49,124 nt of DNA from Deltaproteobacteria bacterium (GCA_030622135.1 JAUXGL010000006.1:1-49124), one strand, 5' to 3'. Counted from the stretch's first letter, positions 25,317-35,154 are shown. Made by a program: numbers and translations. The notes: generated by a model not told the origin, from the sequence alone.

Positions 25317-26894
25317 ATGTACTCTGTAAAGACGCAGCCATGGTTCCTGTTGCCGATTCTCGTGGCGGTGCTCTGGGCCTTCCCCGTACCGGCACAAGAG
25401 GAGGGGTCGGAAGCTCCGCCGGAGGAGGGCGAGGTTCCGCTTCCACCCCCGCCACCCACCGGGGAAACCGGCCTGAGCGACGAGGAGTTGAAGGAGTTGG
25501 AGGGAATGGTGGAGGAGGAGGTCCGGGTCGGTCCCGAGGTGTTCGACGAAGGCGTGAAACTGTATTACGAGGGTAGCTACGTGGATGCCGCCAGGCGCCT
25601 GTGGGACTACCTCGCCGGCAACCAGCCCGGGGCGGACCAGTACGGATACGCCGAGTACTTTCTGGCCATGGCGTTCGACAAGGTCGGTTTGACCCACGCG
25701 GCCATGGAGTACTACTACAACGTGGCCAAGAACCGGACCAAGCCGGAGCTGCTTCCCGACGCCCTCCAGGCCATCGAGCGCATCAGCCGCAACCATCCCT
25801 TCGACCAGGAGCTGATTCTAAAGGATCTGGTCTACGACACCGGTTTCGGCTACGTGCGCGAGGATCTGCGTGATTTCGTCGAGTATTACCAGGGGCTTTT
25901 AGATTATCGCAACGGCTTCATCCGGTGGGGGCTCCGGCATTTCGGAAAGCTTCGCGAGGATTCCTACTACTTATACAAGTCCCGGTATGTCCGGGCGGTT
26001 TACGAGCTGGTGAAGTACAACCTGGATGACGCGATCAAGACGTTTATAGAGATACTCGAGTCGGACATCGAGCTGGCCGACGTGGTCAACAGCACCCGTC
26101 AGAGCGTGGCCCGGATTCTGTTCGAGCAGAAGAAATTCAAAGAAGCCTATAAAATGTACGAAACCATCGATGCGCCCATCGAGAAGCAGGCCAGCGTATT
26201 TCTGGAGGAGGCCTGGACGCAGTACTACATGAAGGACTACCGGCGGGCCATGGGTCTGCTGTACGCCCTGGAGGCTCCGGCTTTCTACCGCTATTTCAAC
26301 CCGGAGAAGTTCCTGATCAAGGCCCTGATTTACAAGAACCTGTGCCATTACAACGTGGCCAAGGACGCGGTGGCGGAGTTTAGTCATTACTACGGCGAGG
26401 CCATCGATGCCATATACGATCGTGTGGATCTGGACAAGAACGAAATCATTCTGGATGCCGCCTTGCAGGAGCCGGCGCTGGTGGAGCTGGGCCGGTTCCA
26501 GCGGTTGCTGGACACCGAACTGGGGATGCTGGACAACTTCTCCTCCGCCTGGGGCGACAACGGCTTGCAGGATCACCTGTCCCGCATCTACGATTTGAAG
26601 ATCCGGGATGCCAACCGCCGGCTCGAGGACAAGCTGGATCTGGGGATCCGGGCGGTGGCCGAGAGGCTCTTGGATTTCGATGAGCAGATGAACCTTCTCG
26701 AGTACGAGATCGGGCTCTCTATCTACAAGCGTCTCAAAGGCGCACCCGCCGAGAAGGAATCCAAGAAGGACCTGATTCCCACGTCCGGTCCCATGGTGTA
26801 CTACGAATTCGACGGCGAGTTCTGGAACGACGAACTGCACGATTTCCGTTTTTTCATCGAGGATCGTTGTTTTAGCGAGGAACGCTGGGAGTGA
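25317..26894 (+). CDS. Periplasmic TPR-like protein (GltC-like)
   Basis: A 525-residue exported protein: signal peptide (to V-P-A-Q, about residue 27), a short acidic/Pro linker (30-60), then helical hairpins reminiscent of TPR repeats through most of its length. Several Tyr-rich helix pairs are visible (around 85-160 and 225-320). No catalytic motif seen. Its position after the two barrel genes and before the long TPR protein fits a periplasmic linker of a Glt-type complex; equating it with GltC is inference from order and architecture. ATG 25317 follows GGAG at good spacing. Confidence 0.75.
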   Translation: MYSVKTQPWFLLPILVAVLWAFPVPAQEEGSEAPPEEGEVPLPPPPPTGETGLSDEELKELEGMVEEEVRVGPEVFDEGVKLYYEGSYVDAARRLWDYLAGNQPGADQYGYAEYFLAMAFDKVGLTHAAMEYYYNVAKNRTKPELLPDALQAIERISRNHPFDQELILKDLVYDTGFGYVREDLRDFVEYYQGLLDYRNGFIRWGLRHFGKLREDSYYLYKSRYVRAVYELVKYNLDDAIKTFIEILESDIELADVVNSTRQSVARILFEQKKFKEAYKMYETIDAPIEKQASVFLEEAWTQYYMKDYRRAMGLLYALEAPAFYRYFNPEKFLIKALIYKNLCHYNVAKDAVAEFSHYYGEAIDAIYDRVDLDKNEIILDAALQEPALVELGRFQRLLDTELGMLDNFSSAWGDNGLQDHLSRIYDLKIRDANRRLEDKLDLGIRAVAERLLDFDEQMNLLEYEIGLSIYKRLKGAPAEKESKKDLIPTSGPMVYYEFDGEFWNDELHDFRFFIEDRCFSEERWE

Positions 26895-26896
26895 TT

Positions 26897-29800
26897 ATGA
26901 AGTCATACAAGCGAGCTGGATTCGTTATTGTCCTGGCGCTTTGGGGTGCTGTGCTGTGCGGTTTTTCTCTGACCGACGAGGCCGTGGAAAAGGCCGAGTT
27001 CGTCGAGGGCCTGAAGCGGGACGTCATCAAGGTGGATCACTCCATCGAGGTGACCAAGGACCTTATCAAGAAGTCCAAGGGAGCTCCCTATCTCCCGGAC
27101 ATCATCTTTCGCCTGGCCGAGCTGCACGTGGAGAAGTCACGCCTGGTGTATTACCATGCCGTGGAGACCAAGGGGGCCGACCAGGCTCTGGCCTCTCCGG
27201 AGGCCAAGCTACTGAAGAACGAGGCCATCACCATCTACAAGGACCTGATGCACCGGTTTCCCGAGTATCGTTACAACGACAAGGTGTTGTTCTTCGCGGG
27301 TCACGAGTACCACGAGTTGGGTATGCACGAGGAGATGCTGAGCGCCTACAAGAAGCTGGCGGACGACTATCCCAAGAGCACGTTGCTGTTAGAGGCGCTC
27401 TACATCGTCGGCGACTACCACTTCAACCACGATGATTTGAATGAGTCCGAGAAGAACTACAAGAAGATTTTGGAGTATCGTGAGTCGCCCATGCACGACA
27501 TGGCCCGCTACAAGCTGGCCTGGGTGGAGATCAATCGTGCCAAGGCCGATAAGAAGCACTGGAAGAAGGCCTTGAGCCTCTTCGAGCAGGTGGCCACCTC
27601 CCAGAATAGCCCCGACGAGGGCGTCTCCATCGACACCCACAAGATGGTCAACATAAGACTGGAGGCCATCAACGGGATCGTCTTCTGCTTCACCGAGGTG
27701 TATCCGGCCAAGATCGCTTTAGAGTACTTCCGCAAGCTGGCCACCTCGAAGATCGTCTATCTGCATGCGCTGTCCAAGCTGGCCAACCGCTATTTCATCA
27801 AGGAGCAGTTCGACAGCTCGGCCCTGATGTACCGGCGGATCATCGCGCTGTCGAACGACGTGGAAAAGAACCTGGATTACGCCCAGCGCATCTACGATGC
27901 CTCGGCGTTTTCCAAGAACAAGGAGAAGGTCGACGAAGACGTCCAGGCCATCGTCAAGGCGGCCGCTCGCTACTCTTACTCCTGGCGAGTTCCCGACGAG
28001 GAGAAGAAACAGTTGGCCAAGGAGTTTGAGGTGTACGCCCGCGACATCGTTACCAAGCTGCACAAGCTGGCGCAGCAACGGCAGGAAAGGCGGGCCTACC
28101 GTATTGCCGCCCGGGCGTACAAGAATTACCTCGGCTTCTTCGACTACTCGGATAAGCTGCAGGAGGTCAAATACAACTACGCCGAATCGCTCTTCAACTC
28201 CAAGCAGAACCTGGAGGCGGGGCGCGCCTACGAGGACATCGCCCGGGAGATGGAGGAGAGTAAAAACCGCAAGGACGCCATCTACTCGGCCATTCAGTCC
28301 TTCCAGCGTGCCCTGGCCGACGCCAAGTACCTATCCAAGTTCGGGTTGGTCGAGGCCCGCCAGGGGATGAAGCAGTTGGGGGCCTACTACGTGGGCAAGT
28401 ATCCCCGGGATCCCAAGACCCCCACCATCAAGTTCAACGTGGCCAGGATGTTCTACGAGCAGGGCGATTACCAGCAGGCCATCGAGTCGTTTCTGGAGTA
28501 TATCAAGCAGTATCCCTCCCATTCCGAGATGGCGGTGGCCGGGCACCTGGTGCTGGACTGCTACAAACAACTGGAGGATTACCGCGGTCTGGCCAAGCAG
28601 GGGCGGGCGTTCGTCTCCGACGGGAGCATCCGAAACGACAAGTTCAAGCGGGAGGTCGCGGCCATCGTGGAGGCGGCCGAGCATCGCGAGATCGACAAGA
28701 AGACCCTCGAGGTGGCCAAGGATGGCGGAGACGCGGCCCAGGCCCTGATCGACTACGCCGACGAGGTAGACATCGGTCAGGCGGCGAACGTCATCTACCG
28801 CGCCTTCGTCATAGCCAAGGAGAAACGGGACATCAAGCTGGCTTTCCAGGCCGGCGGCCGACTGGCCAACAAGTTCCCCAAGTCGAAGTACCTGCACGAC
28901 GTCTACGCGACGTTGGGTAACTTCTCGGCCCAGATGGCCGACTTCGAGCGGGCCGCCTCATTGTACGAGGATTTCTTCAATAAGTTTCCCGGCAAGCCAG
29001 AGGCCCGGGAGGCCATGATGGCGGCGGCTCAGTTCCACAGCTACCTGGGGAACTTCGGCGCGGCCGTAAAGGACTACCAGATCCTCCTAGATGGCGCCAC
29101 CGGAGATCGGCGCGGGCAGATCATGGTGGAGATCGCCGACGCCTACGCCAAGATGGACGACTGGCGCATGGTGCTTACCAGTGCTCGCAAAGCCGTGTCG
29201 GAGCTGCCCTCCAGCGTCAAGGGCCAGTTGTTGCTGGCCAAGGCGCTGGAGAAGCGGGGCAAGATCGAGGCGGCCAAACAGGCCTACATGGCGGCGGCGA
29301 GCTCCGGCGGCCCCGATGATGTCGCGCTTTCGTCGGAAGGCCAGTTTCGTCTGGGTGAGATGCTCTACGCCGACTACGCCAAGATTCGCTTCGGTGCCGG
29401 GCAGCCGGACCAGGCGGTTCTGGAAGGCAAGATGCAAATGATCCAGATGATGGAGCAGATTTACGCGGGCGTCGTGCAGATGAAGGAGCCTACCTGGGCC
29501 ATCGCCTCGTTGTTCCGTCTCTACCAGCTGTACGCGAACTTCGCCAATTTCCTGGGGTCCGCCCCCATCCCCGGCGAGCTGACCGCCGATCAGAAGAAGC
29601 AGTACAAGCAGGTGATCGGCGAGCAGGTGACAATGCAGAAGCAAAACGCCACTACCTATCTGGACACCTGCGTCCGAACGGTCCGGGAGAAGAAGGTGTT
29701 CGGTTCCTACGCCATGGCTTGCATCACCAAGCAGGAGCCCGCCGGGCAGGTCACAAGGCGGCGCGGCGGGAGAAAGGCCGCCGGGAAGCAGGTAGAAGAT

Positions 29801-30205
29801 CTGAAGGCCAAGTTGCTGAAGAATCCCGCCGATCTGAAATCGCTCGACGATCTGTCCATGCTTTCCATCTGGAGCGGGGATTTCTACATGGCTAGACTGG
29901 TTCTTTCCAAGGCCATGGAGATCAACGACAACCACGCGCCGACCTTGAACCTTATGGGCGTAGTTGCCTTCCACCTTGGCGAGGATCAGGACGCCTACGA
30001 TTACTTCAAGAAGGCCGTGAGCACGGATTCTACCCACCTGCCCGCCCGTTTGAACCTGACGGCCATCTTTATGAAATATAAGGACGAGAGTCGGGCCAGG
30101 GCGGTGATCAAACCGGTGATCTCGGAGGCCCGGGCGACGGATCTTTCCACACCCAACATCCATCCGTCGGTGAAGAATGCCTTGAGTGCGCTTCGCATTC
30201 GCTAG
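26897..30205 (+). CDS. Large periplasmic TPR protein (GltD/AgmU-like)
   Basis: A 1102-residue exported protein with an N-terminal signal (hydrophobic to about residue 23; an L-C-G at about 20-22 is a poor lipobox). The rest is a string of TPR-type helical repeats, clearest around 85-200, 475-560, 640-740 and the C-terminal 960-1060. A short basic R-R-R-G-G-R stretch lies near 955. Length and architecture match AgmU/GltD, the large TPR component of the myxobacterial Glt complex. ATG 26897 lies 2 bases past the upstream stop; a GTG at 26891 is also possible. Confidence 0.8.
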   Translation: MKSYKRAGFVIVLALWGAVLCGFSLTDEAVEKAEFVEGLKRDVIKVDHSIEVTKDLIKKSKGAPYLPDIIFRLAELHVEKSRLVYYHAVETKGADQALASPEAKLLKNEAITIYKDLMHRFPEYRYNDKVLFFAGHEYHELGMHEEMLSAYKKLADDYPKSTLLLEALYIVGDYHFNHDDLNESEKNYKKILEYRESPMHDMARYKLAWVEINRAKADKKHWKKALSLFEQVATSQNSPDEGVSIDTHKMVNIRLEAINGIVFCFTEVYPAKIALEYFRKLATSKIVYLHALSKLANRYFIKEQFDSSALMYRRIIALSNDVEKNLDYAQRIYDASAFSKNKEKVDEDVQAIVKAAARYSYSWRVPDEEKKQLAKEFEVYARDIVTKLHKLAQQRQERRAYRIAARAYKNYLGFFDYSDKLQEVKYNYAESLFNSKQNLEAGRAYEDIAREMEESKNRKDAIYSAIQSFQRALADAKYLSKFGLVEARQGMKQLGAYYVGKYPRDPKTPTIKFNVARMFYEQGDYQQAIESFLEYIKQYPSHSEMAVAGHLVLDCYKQLEDYRGLAKQGRAFVSDGSIRNDKFKREVAAIVEAAEHREIDKKTLEVAKDGGDAAQALIDYADEVDIGQAANVIYRAFVIAKEKRDIKLAFQAGGRLANKFPKSKYLHDVYATLGNFSAQMADFERAASLYEDFFNKFPGKPEAREAMMAAAQFHSYLGNFGAAVKDYQILLDGATGDRRGQIMVEIADAYAKMDDWRMVLTSARKAVSELPSSVKGQLLLAKALEKRGKIEAAKQAYMAAASSGGPDDVALSSEGQFRLGEMLYADYAKIRFGAGQPDQAVLEGKMQMIQMMEQIYAGVVQMKEPTWAIASLFRLYQLYANFANFLGSAPIPGELTADQKKQYKQVIGEQVTMQKQNATTYLDTCVRTVREKKVFGSYAMACITKQEPAGQVTRRRGGRKAAGKQVEDLKAKLLKNPADLKSLDDLSMLSIWSGDFYMARLVLSKAMEINDNHAPTLNLMGVVAFHLGEDQDAYDYFKKAVSTDSTHLPARLNLTAIFMKYKDESRARAVIKPVISEARATDLSTPNIHPSVKNALSALRIR

Positions 30206-30322
30206 GCACTTGAAATGACGAAACTCATCGCAATCTCGAGTTCAGTTTACACCGAAGGCTCTCACGCCCGCGCGTCGGCCTTGTGCCGCGCTTCTTGCGG
30301 TGCTAGAAAGCTGGGAGGAACG

Positions 30323-30961
30323 ATGACAAGAATCAAGACAGCCTGCCTCGTTGTGATTTTTACGGCCGCGACGCTGCTGGGCTGCGGGGCTTCCCTTTCG
30401 TACTCGGTGGATCAGAGTTTGATTAGGCGGTTGCCCAAGAGCAGCCGCCGGTCGGTCTTTCAGGCCGAGACGGTGGTGACCATCGCCGTGGATCAGAAGA
30501 GCACCACCAAGCGCCAGATCAACGGCGCCAAGCGGGAGATCGACAGAACCGAGGAGCGGGTCAAGAACCTCGAGAATAGCCAGGATTCCGCGGCTGCACG
30601 CGAGGTCGACAAGATCAACATGGAGATCGACATGCTGGAAGCCAAGGTGGACTACCTGGATGACAAGGTGGATCACCTATACTATGTCTTGAAACTCAGG
30701 GACAAGGAGCTGTTGCTGGCCAAGGCGCAGTTCGAGTTGGCCAAGGTGAAGCTGGTGAAGAAGCACTCTATTGCCTTTGACGGCAGTGAGGAGGATTTCG
30801 TGGACCAGGTTCGTTCTCTCCAGGAAGAGGTGAACGAGTTTAGGCTGGATGTGGAGGAGGATGCGGTCGACCTGAAGCTTTCGGAGAACGAATGGCTGGT
30901 CGTGAAAAAGAAGTACTATTCTGCGGTGGGTGAATCTTCGAAGGGGTGGTGGACGAAATAG
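30323..30961 (+). CDS. Coiled-coil lipoprotein
   Basis: A 212-residue lipoprotein with lipobox LLGC (Cys21) and a mostly helical mature part: heptad-like charged helices from about 60 to 190 (residue classes Lys/Glu/Asp with Leu/Val at core positions). GGGAGGA precedes ATG 30323; upstream in-frame codons from 30215 lack a signal sequence. No family recognised. In context it could span periplasm to outer membrane as a strut of the adjacent Glt-like complex (inference). The 117-base gap before it shows no clear promoter. Confidence 0.78.
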   Translation: MTRIKTACLVVIFTAATLLGCGASLSYSVDQSLIRRLPKSSRRSVFQAETVVTIAVDQKSTTKRQINGAKREIDRTEERVKNLENSQDSAAAREVDKINMEIDMLEAKVDYLDDKVDHLYYVLKLRDKELLLAKAQFELAKVKLVKKHSIAFDGSEEDFVDQVRSLQEEVNEFRLDVEEDAVDLKLSENEWLVVKKKYYSAVGESSKGWWTK

Positions 30962-30983
30962 CCACGCGATGAGGGCTCTGATC

Positions 30984-33011
30984 ATGTTGCGGATGCGGTC
31001 GGCCGTTTTGTTTTTGTTGTTGCCTTTAGTTGCTCCGGTGTCGGTCTGGGGACAGCCGAAGGGCAAGTCGTCCGAGGTCAAGCAGAAGGAAGCCAAGGAT
31101 GAGGCGGTTGTCCGTGCCCAGGATCGCGTGTCGGGGTACGCCTCTCTGCGCGAGGTGATTCGGGAGTATCAGGGCATCCTGAAAGAGAATCCCCAGGACG
31201 CCGATGCCCATTTCACTATTGCGCTGGCCTATCACTCCATGGGCAAGCTGAAAGAGGCCGAGGTTTCCTATGCGCGGGCCATCAAGTACAACCCGGTGGA
31301 GGTGGACGCCCGGTTCAATCTGGGCGCAATTTTACAAAAGCAGGGCCAGTTCAAGCAGGCCATTCGCATTTACAAGGAGACCATCGCCACCCATCCCGAA
31401 ATGGCCGAACCGTATTTCAACCTGGGAGTGATTTACACGAAGATGGGAAACCTTTCCATGGCCGTCGCCGCCTATCAAACCGCGACGGAAGTTTCTCCGG
31501 GCTTCGCTTTGGCACACTTCCAATTGGCCGAGTTGTACCACCGCAAGCTCGACTTCGAGCGCGCCGAGCAGGCCTATCGCCGGGCGGTCAAGGCCGAACC
31601 GAAGTTCGCGGATGCCTACAACAATATGGGCAACCTGTTCTACGAGCAGGGGAAGTCCATCAAGGCCATGGAGTTTTACAAGAAAGCCATCGAGGCCCGC
31701 TCCCACGATCCGGAGTTCCGTTACAACTTGGGGTTGACCTATTTCAAGGCCAAGCGTATTGATGAGGCCGTTGCGTCGTACCGGCGAGCCATCGAGCTGG
31801 ATCCGGAGTACGCTCCCGCCTACAATAACCTCGGCGTGGCCCTGGGTCGCCTGGGCCAGCAAGAGGAGATGATCAAGGTCTTCAAGCAGGCCTGCAAACT
31901 GGACGGCAAGTACGTCGAGGCCCACTTCAATCTGGGCCTGGCCTATTTCAACTCCAACCGCTTCGACGAAGCCATCACCATTTTCAACCAGGCTCTGGTG
32001 CTCAAGAAGAACTTCGCCGATGCCCATGCATATCTGGGAGAGTCCTATTTCCAGAAGGGCGCCCGTTTCCGGTCCGTGGCGCTCAGTCACTTCAAGAAAG
32101 CCATCTCCATCAACCCGGGCAAGGCCGAGTTTCGGGCCAAGATGGGCATCGTGTACATCGAGGAGGGCAAGTTGGAGGAGGCCGAGAAGACGTTTAAGCA
32201 GGCCTTGGCCATCAATCCCGAAGATGCCGAGGCCCGGGCAAGGTTGGGCCGCACGTACCTGGAGCAAGGCAAGCAGGACCAGGCCCTGGAAGAGTTCGCC
32301 CAAGCCGCCCGCATCGACCCCGATCACGTCGAAAGCCACATGGCGCTTTCCCGGTTGTTTGCCGAAAAGAACGACTACGAGAACGCCATGAATCACGCCA
32401 AGGACGTCGTTCGCCTGGATTCCGAGCGGGTGGAGGCCCGGATCGTGATGGGTGACCTGTATCGCGAGCGCGGTCTTCTGGACCTGGCCCTCTCCGAGTA
32501 TCAGGTGGCGGTGAAGCTGGATGCTAAGAATGCGCAGGCATACTTCCGCATGGGCGATGTTTTTGGAAAGCGCGCCAACATCTCCGAGCAGATTGCCCAC
32601 TACCAAAAATCGCTAAAGCTGAATCCCAAGCTGGCCGAGGCGCGTTACGCTCTGGGCGTGGCCTACTTTAACAATAACGAGATAGATAAGGCCATCCGGG
32701 AACTCAAGCGGGTGGTACGGGACAAACCCGACTGGGCCAAGGGGCACCACAACTTGGCCGTGCTGTACTACAAGAAGGCTTTCAAGACCCGGGGGAACCG
32801 GAAGAAGTACCTGGGCCTTTCGGAGCAGGAGTTTTTAAAAGTCATCAAGTACGACGAAAAAGACGCTTACTCCCATCACGGGTTGGGCAAGGTGTACCAG
32901 GAGTTGGGGGACTCGGAAAAAGCCAAGCAGGCCTACCAGAAGGCCCTGGAACTAGATCCGGACTCGAAAGAATTTAAACTTTCCAAAGAGAAGCTCGAAA
33001 AGACCAAATAG
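30984..33011 (+). CDS. Periplasmic TPR-repeat protein
   Basis: A 675-residue exported protein with a signal peptide (to V-W-G-Q, about residue 23) and at least fifteen canonical TPR units across nearly the whole length (repeated A-x-x-x-Y-x-x-A-[IL]-x-x-[DN]-P pattern). TPR solenoids bind partner proteins; a single protein of this size would form a superhelix. Start is uncertain: ATG 30984 has GAGGG 8 bases upstream, ATG 30969 and ATG 30993 are alternatives. It is the last gene of the same-strand block, 22 bases after the coiled-coil lipoprotein, and faces the next gene convergently. Confidence 0.85.
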   Translation: MLRMRSAVLFLLLPLVAPVSVWGQPKGKSSEVKQKEAKDEAVVRAQDRVSGYASLREVIREYQGILKENPQDADAHFTIALAYHSMGKLKEAEVSYARAIKYNPVEVDARFNLGAILQKQGQFKQAIRIYKETIATHPEMAEPYFNLGVIYTKMGNLSMAVAAYQTATEVSPGFALAHFQLAELYHRKLDFERAEQAYRRAVKAEPKFADAYNNMGNLFYEQGKSIKAMEFYKKAIEARSHDPEFRYNLGLTYFKAKRIDEAVASYRRAIELDPEYAPAYNNLGVALGRLGQQEEMIKVFKQACKLDGKYVEAHFNLGLAYFNSNRFDEAITIFNQALVLKKNFADAHAYLGESYFQKGARFRSVALSHFKKAISINPGKAEFRAKMGIVYIEEGKLEEAEKTFKQALAINPEDAEARARLGRTYLEQGKQDQALEEFAQAARIDPDHVESHMALSRLFAEKNDYENAMNHAKDVVRLDSERVEARIVMGDLYRERGLLDLALSEYQVAVKLDAKNAQAYFRMGDVFGKRANISEQIAHYQKSLKLNPKLAEARYALGVAYFNNNEIDKAIRELKRVVRDKPDWAKGHHNLAVLYYKKAFKTRGNRKKYLGLSEQEFLKVIKYDEKDAYSHHGLGKVYQELGDSEKAKQAYQKALELDPDSKEFKLSKEKLEKTK

Positions 33012-33034
33012 GCTTTCCATCACCCGAGTGAAAA

Positions 33035-33643
33035 TCAAACCACCCAGTCGGTGGGTCCCTTGCCTGCGCGGATGACGTAGGGGGATTCGCCGGTCAGATC
33101 TATTACTGTCGACGGTACGTTGGGCAATGCGCCGCCGTCGATGGTCAGGTCGAGCACCCGGCCTATCTTCGTGTTGATTTCCTTGGGATCGCAAATGGGG
33201 GAGCTGCCGTTCACGTTGGCGCTGGTGCTGATGATTGGGTGCATCAGTTCCTGGACCAGGCCCAGGCAGATGGGATTTTTGGGCACCCGGATCCCCACCG
33301 TCCTGCGCTTGGACATCATGATCCGGGGTACCTCCTTGGTGGCTTCGAGGATGAAGGTGTAGGGGCCCGGCAAGTGCTTTCGCATGATCCGGTAGGCGCT
33401 GTCCGGTACCTGCGCATAGCGGCTGATGTCCTTGAGGCTGGAGCAGATGAAGCTCAAAGGTTTCTTGCGGGTGCGATCCTTGAGCTGGTAGATTCGCTCG
33501 ATGCCGGACTTGGAGAAGATGTCGCAGCCGATGCCGTAGACGGTATCGGTTGGATAGGCCACCACCGCGCCTTGAGCCAGTGCTTCCACGACTCTACGAA
33601 TCAACCGGGGTTGTGGGTGTCTGGGATTTATCTCGATTATCAT
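33035..33643 (-). CDS. YrdC/Sua5-family threonylcarbamoyl-AMP synthase
   Basis: A 202-residue YrdC-domain protein, close in length to the YciO/TsaC type. Members condense threonine, bicarbonate and ATP to threonylcarbamoyl-AMP for the t6A modification of tRNAs decoding ANN codons; YciO-type paralogues have weaker or different activity. Visible motifs: V-A-Y-P-T-D-T-V-Y-G-I-G-C, K-x-R-x-x-x-K-P-L-S-F, and S-T-S-A-N. I chose ATG 33643, with GGGAGG 11 bases upstream, over ATG 33670 and a start at 33691. It is convergent with the TPR gene and divergent from the GspF-like gene. Confidence 0.87.
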   Translation of the reverse strand: MIIEINPRHPQPRLIRRVVEALAQGAVVAYPTDTVYGIGCDIFSKSGIERIYQLKDRTRKKPLSFICSSLKDISRYAQVPDSAYRIMRKHLPGPYTFILEATKEVPRIMMSKRRTVGIRVPKNPICLGLVQELMHPIISTSANVNGSSPICDPKEINTKIGRVLDLTIDGGALPNVPSTVIDLTGESPYVIRAGKGPTDWVV

Positions 33644-33767
33644 CGACTGAAAAACCTCCCTGCGCGACATTCGAGCGGCGTATTTACGCACACTTCAAAA
33701 TAGAATGCAAGCCTCGATTTAATATTCATAGGATGGAAAAGGGGAAAAAAGATCTGCCGCTACCGCC

Positions 33768-33796
33768 TTGACTGTGTCTAACCTGTTGTGTAAACT
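33768..33796 (+). promoter_or_regulatory. Candidate sigma-70-type promoter for the GspF-like/trmJ pair
   Basis: TTGACT (33768-33773) and TAAACT (33791-33796) are 17 bases apart, in the 266-base divergent gap between the YrdC gene and GTG 33910. The leader would be about 105 bases. The opposite strand has only weak hexamers near 33690-33715. Confidence 0.45.
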
Positions 33797-33909
33797 GCAA
33801 AAAATGGTGGAGATGGGCGCAGGCGAACGAGGTGGTTTTTGTCGGTTATAGTCGTTGCCTTTCAGTCTGTTGCCGGGGCCCTGCCGGTCGGAGTTTAGAG
33901 GCGTGCTTG

Positions 33910-35154
33910 GTGATCTGTCCAAACTGTAAAAAGGAAGTCCCCGATGGTCCCGAATGTTCCGTTTGCGGGATCGTGGTGGCCAAGTATCTAGAGCGCCAGA
34001 GGTCGCACACCATTGTTGCTCCGCCGGCGCCTCCCGGAAAACCCTCCGAGGCCGCACAAGCATCCGCGGAGGCGGAGCGCCCCTGGCCCTTCCGGCCGGC
34101 CTCGGACCGGGTCCTCTGCGGACTCTACGGTCAGCTGGGACGCATGCTGGAGTCGGGCATCGCGCTGACCGAGGCGCTGCGCCTTTCCGCCCGGCACAGC
34201 CGCGGTCGCCTGGCCACGGCGCTTTCGGACGTTCGCCTGCAGGTGGAGTCCGGCTCCACCCTGGCTAAGGCCCTGTCCGTGGACCCGGCCGTCTTCCCCG
34301 GCCACGTACGTGCCCTGGTGGAGGCCGGGGAGCGGACCGGCGCGCTTGCTCCGGTTTTCTTTGGGCTTTCGGAGAGCCTGGAGCTTCGCCTGAGCATGCG
34401 CCGGCGCGTGCTCAGGGCCTGCTTTTATCCCTTCGTCCTTTTCACCCTGTCTTTCTTTCTCATCCCCATCTCCAAGCTGTTCATAGGCGGCCTGGGGGCC
34501 TACCTGCGGGCCTCGCTCTTACCCTACAGCGTGGCCCTGCTTTGCGTCTCGGGGTTCTTGTTTTTCCTCCCCTGGGGCCTTTTGAAAGTCCTGGGCTTAC
34601 CAAGAACCCAGAGACTGCTTAGGGCCCTGCCCATAGCCGGGAGCCTGTACATCACCCGAGCTAACGTGCGCTTCTGTCGGCACCTGTCCGTGGCCCTGGG
34701 AGCCGGCCTGGATCTGTTCACCTCGCTGCGCCTGGCCGCGCAGGCTTCCGGCGATGTCCTGGTCATGCGGCGGGCGGAGGAGGCCGCCATCTCTGTCCAG
34801 CGGGGGACTACCCTGGCGGATGCGCTGACCGCCACCGGGCTTTTCGACGATGAGTTCAAGCTGGCGGTCACAGCCGGCGAGATGTCCGGACGCCTGGAGG
34901 AGGCCCTGGATCAACAGGCCCGCCTGCGCCAGGACACCTTCGTTCACCGCCTGGAGATCGCGGTCCAGATCGTAGCCGTGCTGGTGCTGATTCTGGTTTA
35001 CGCCTACGTGGCCTTTTGCATCGTGGCCGAGTACAAGAACATTCTGGGCGGTACCGAGGTCCAGATGGAGGAATTGATGAAGGAGTTGGGTAGCGGAGGC
35101 GGCGGGTTGGTCCCCAAGGACTTGCCCCCCGAACTGCGGGACATCCTCAAGTGA
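33910..35154 (+). CDS. GspF/PilC-like inner-membrane protein with N-terminal zinc ribbon
   Basis: A 414-residue protein of the type II secretion/type IV pilus F (PilC) family. The N-terminus starts with a zinc-ribbon-like C-P-N-C ... C-S-V-C (residues 3-20), followed by a Pro/Ala linker and two repeated GspF domains (about 62-185 and 255-380), each with a cytoplasmic helical bundle leading into transmembrane segments. In known machines this protein couples the assembly ATPase to the pilus. No ATPase, pilin or secretin gene is nearby. GTG 33910, 8 bases after GAGG, starts the zinc ribbon; the frame is open further up to 33832. The stop overlaps trmJ (GTGA). Confidence 0.82.
   Translation: MICPNCKKEVPDGPECSVCGIVVAKYLERQRSHTIVAPPAPPGKPSEAAQASAEAERPWPFRPASDRVLCGLYGQLGRMLESGIALTEALRLSARHSRGRLATALSDVRLQVESGSTLAKALSVDPAVFPGHVRALVEAGERTGALAPVFFGLSESLELRLSMRRRVLRACFYPFVLFTLSFFLIPISKLFIGGLGAYLRASLLPYSVALLCVSGFLFFLPWGLLKVLGLPRTQRLLRALPIAGSLYITRANVRFCRHLSVALGAGLDLFTSLRLAAQASGDVLVMRRAEEAAISVQRGTTLADALTATGLFDDEFKLAVTAGEMSGRLEEALDQQARLRQDTFVHRLEIAVQIVAVLVLILVYAYVAFCIVAEYKNILGGTEVQMEELMKELGSGGGGLVPKDLPPELRDILK

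Noticed and set aside
33910-35154. A type II secretion or type IV pilus operon
   Set aside because: Only the F/PilC-like gene is present. No ATPase, pilin, prepilin peptidase or secretin is encoded in the window.
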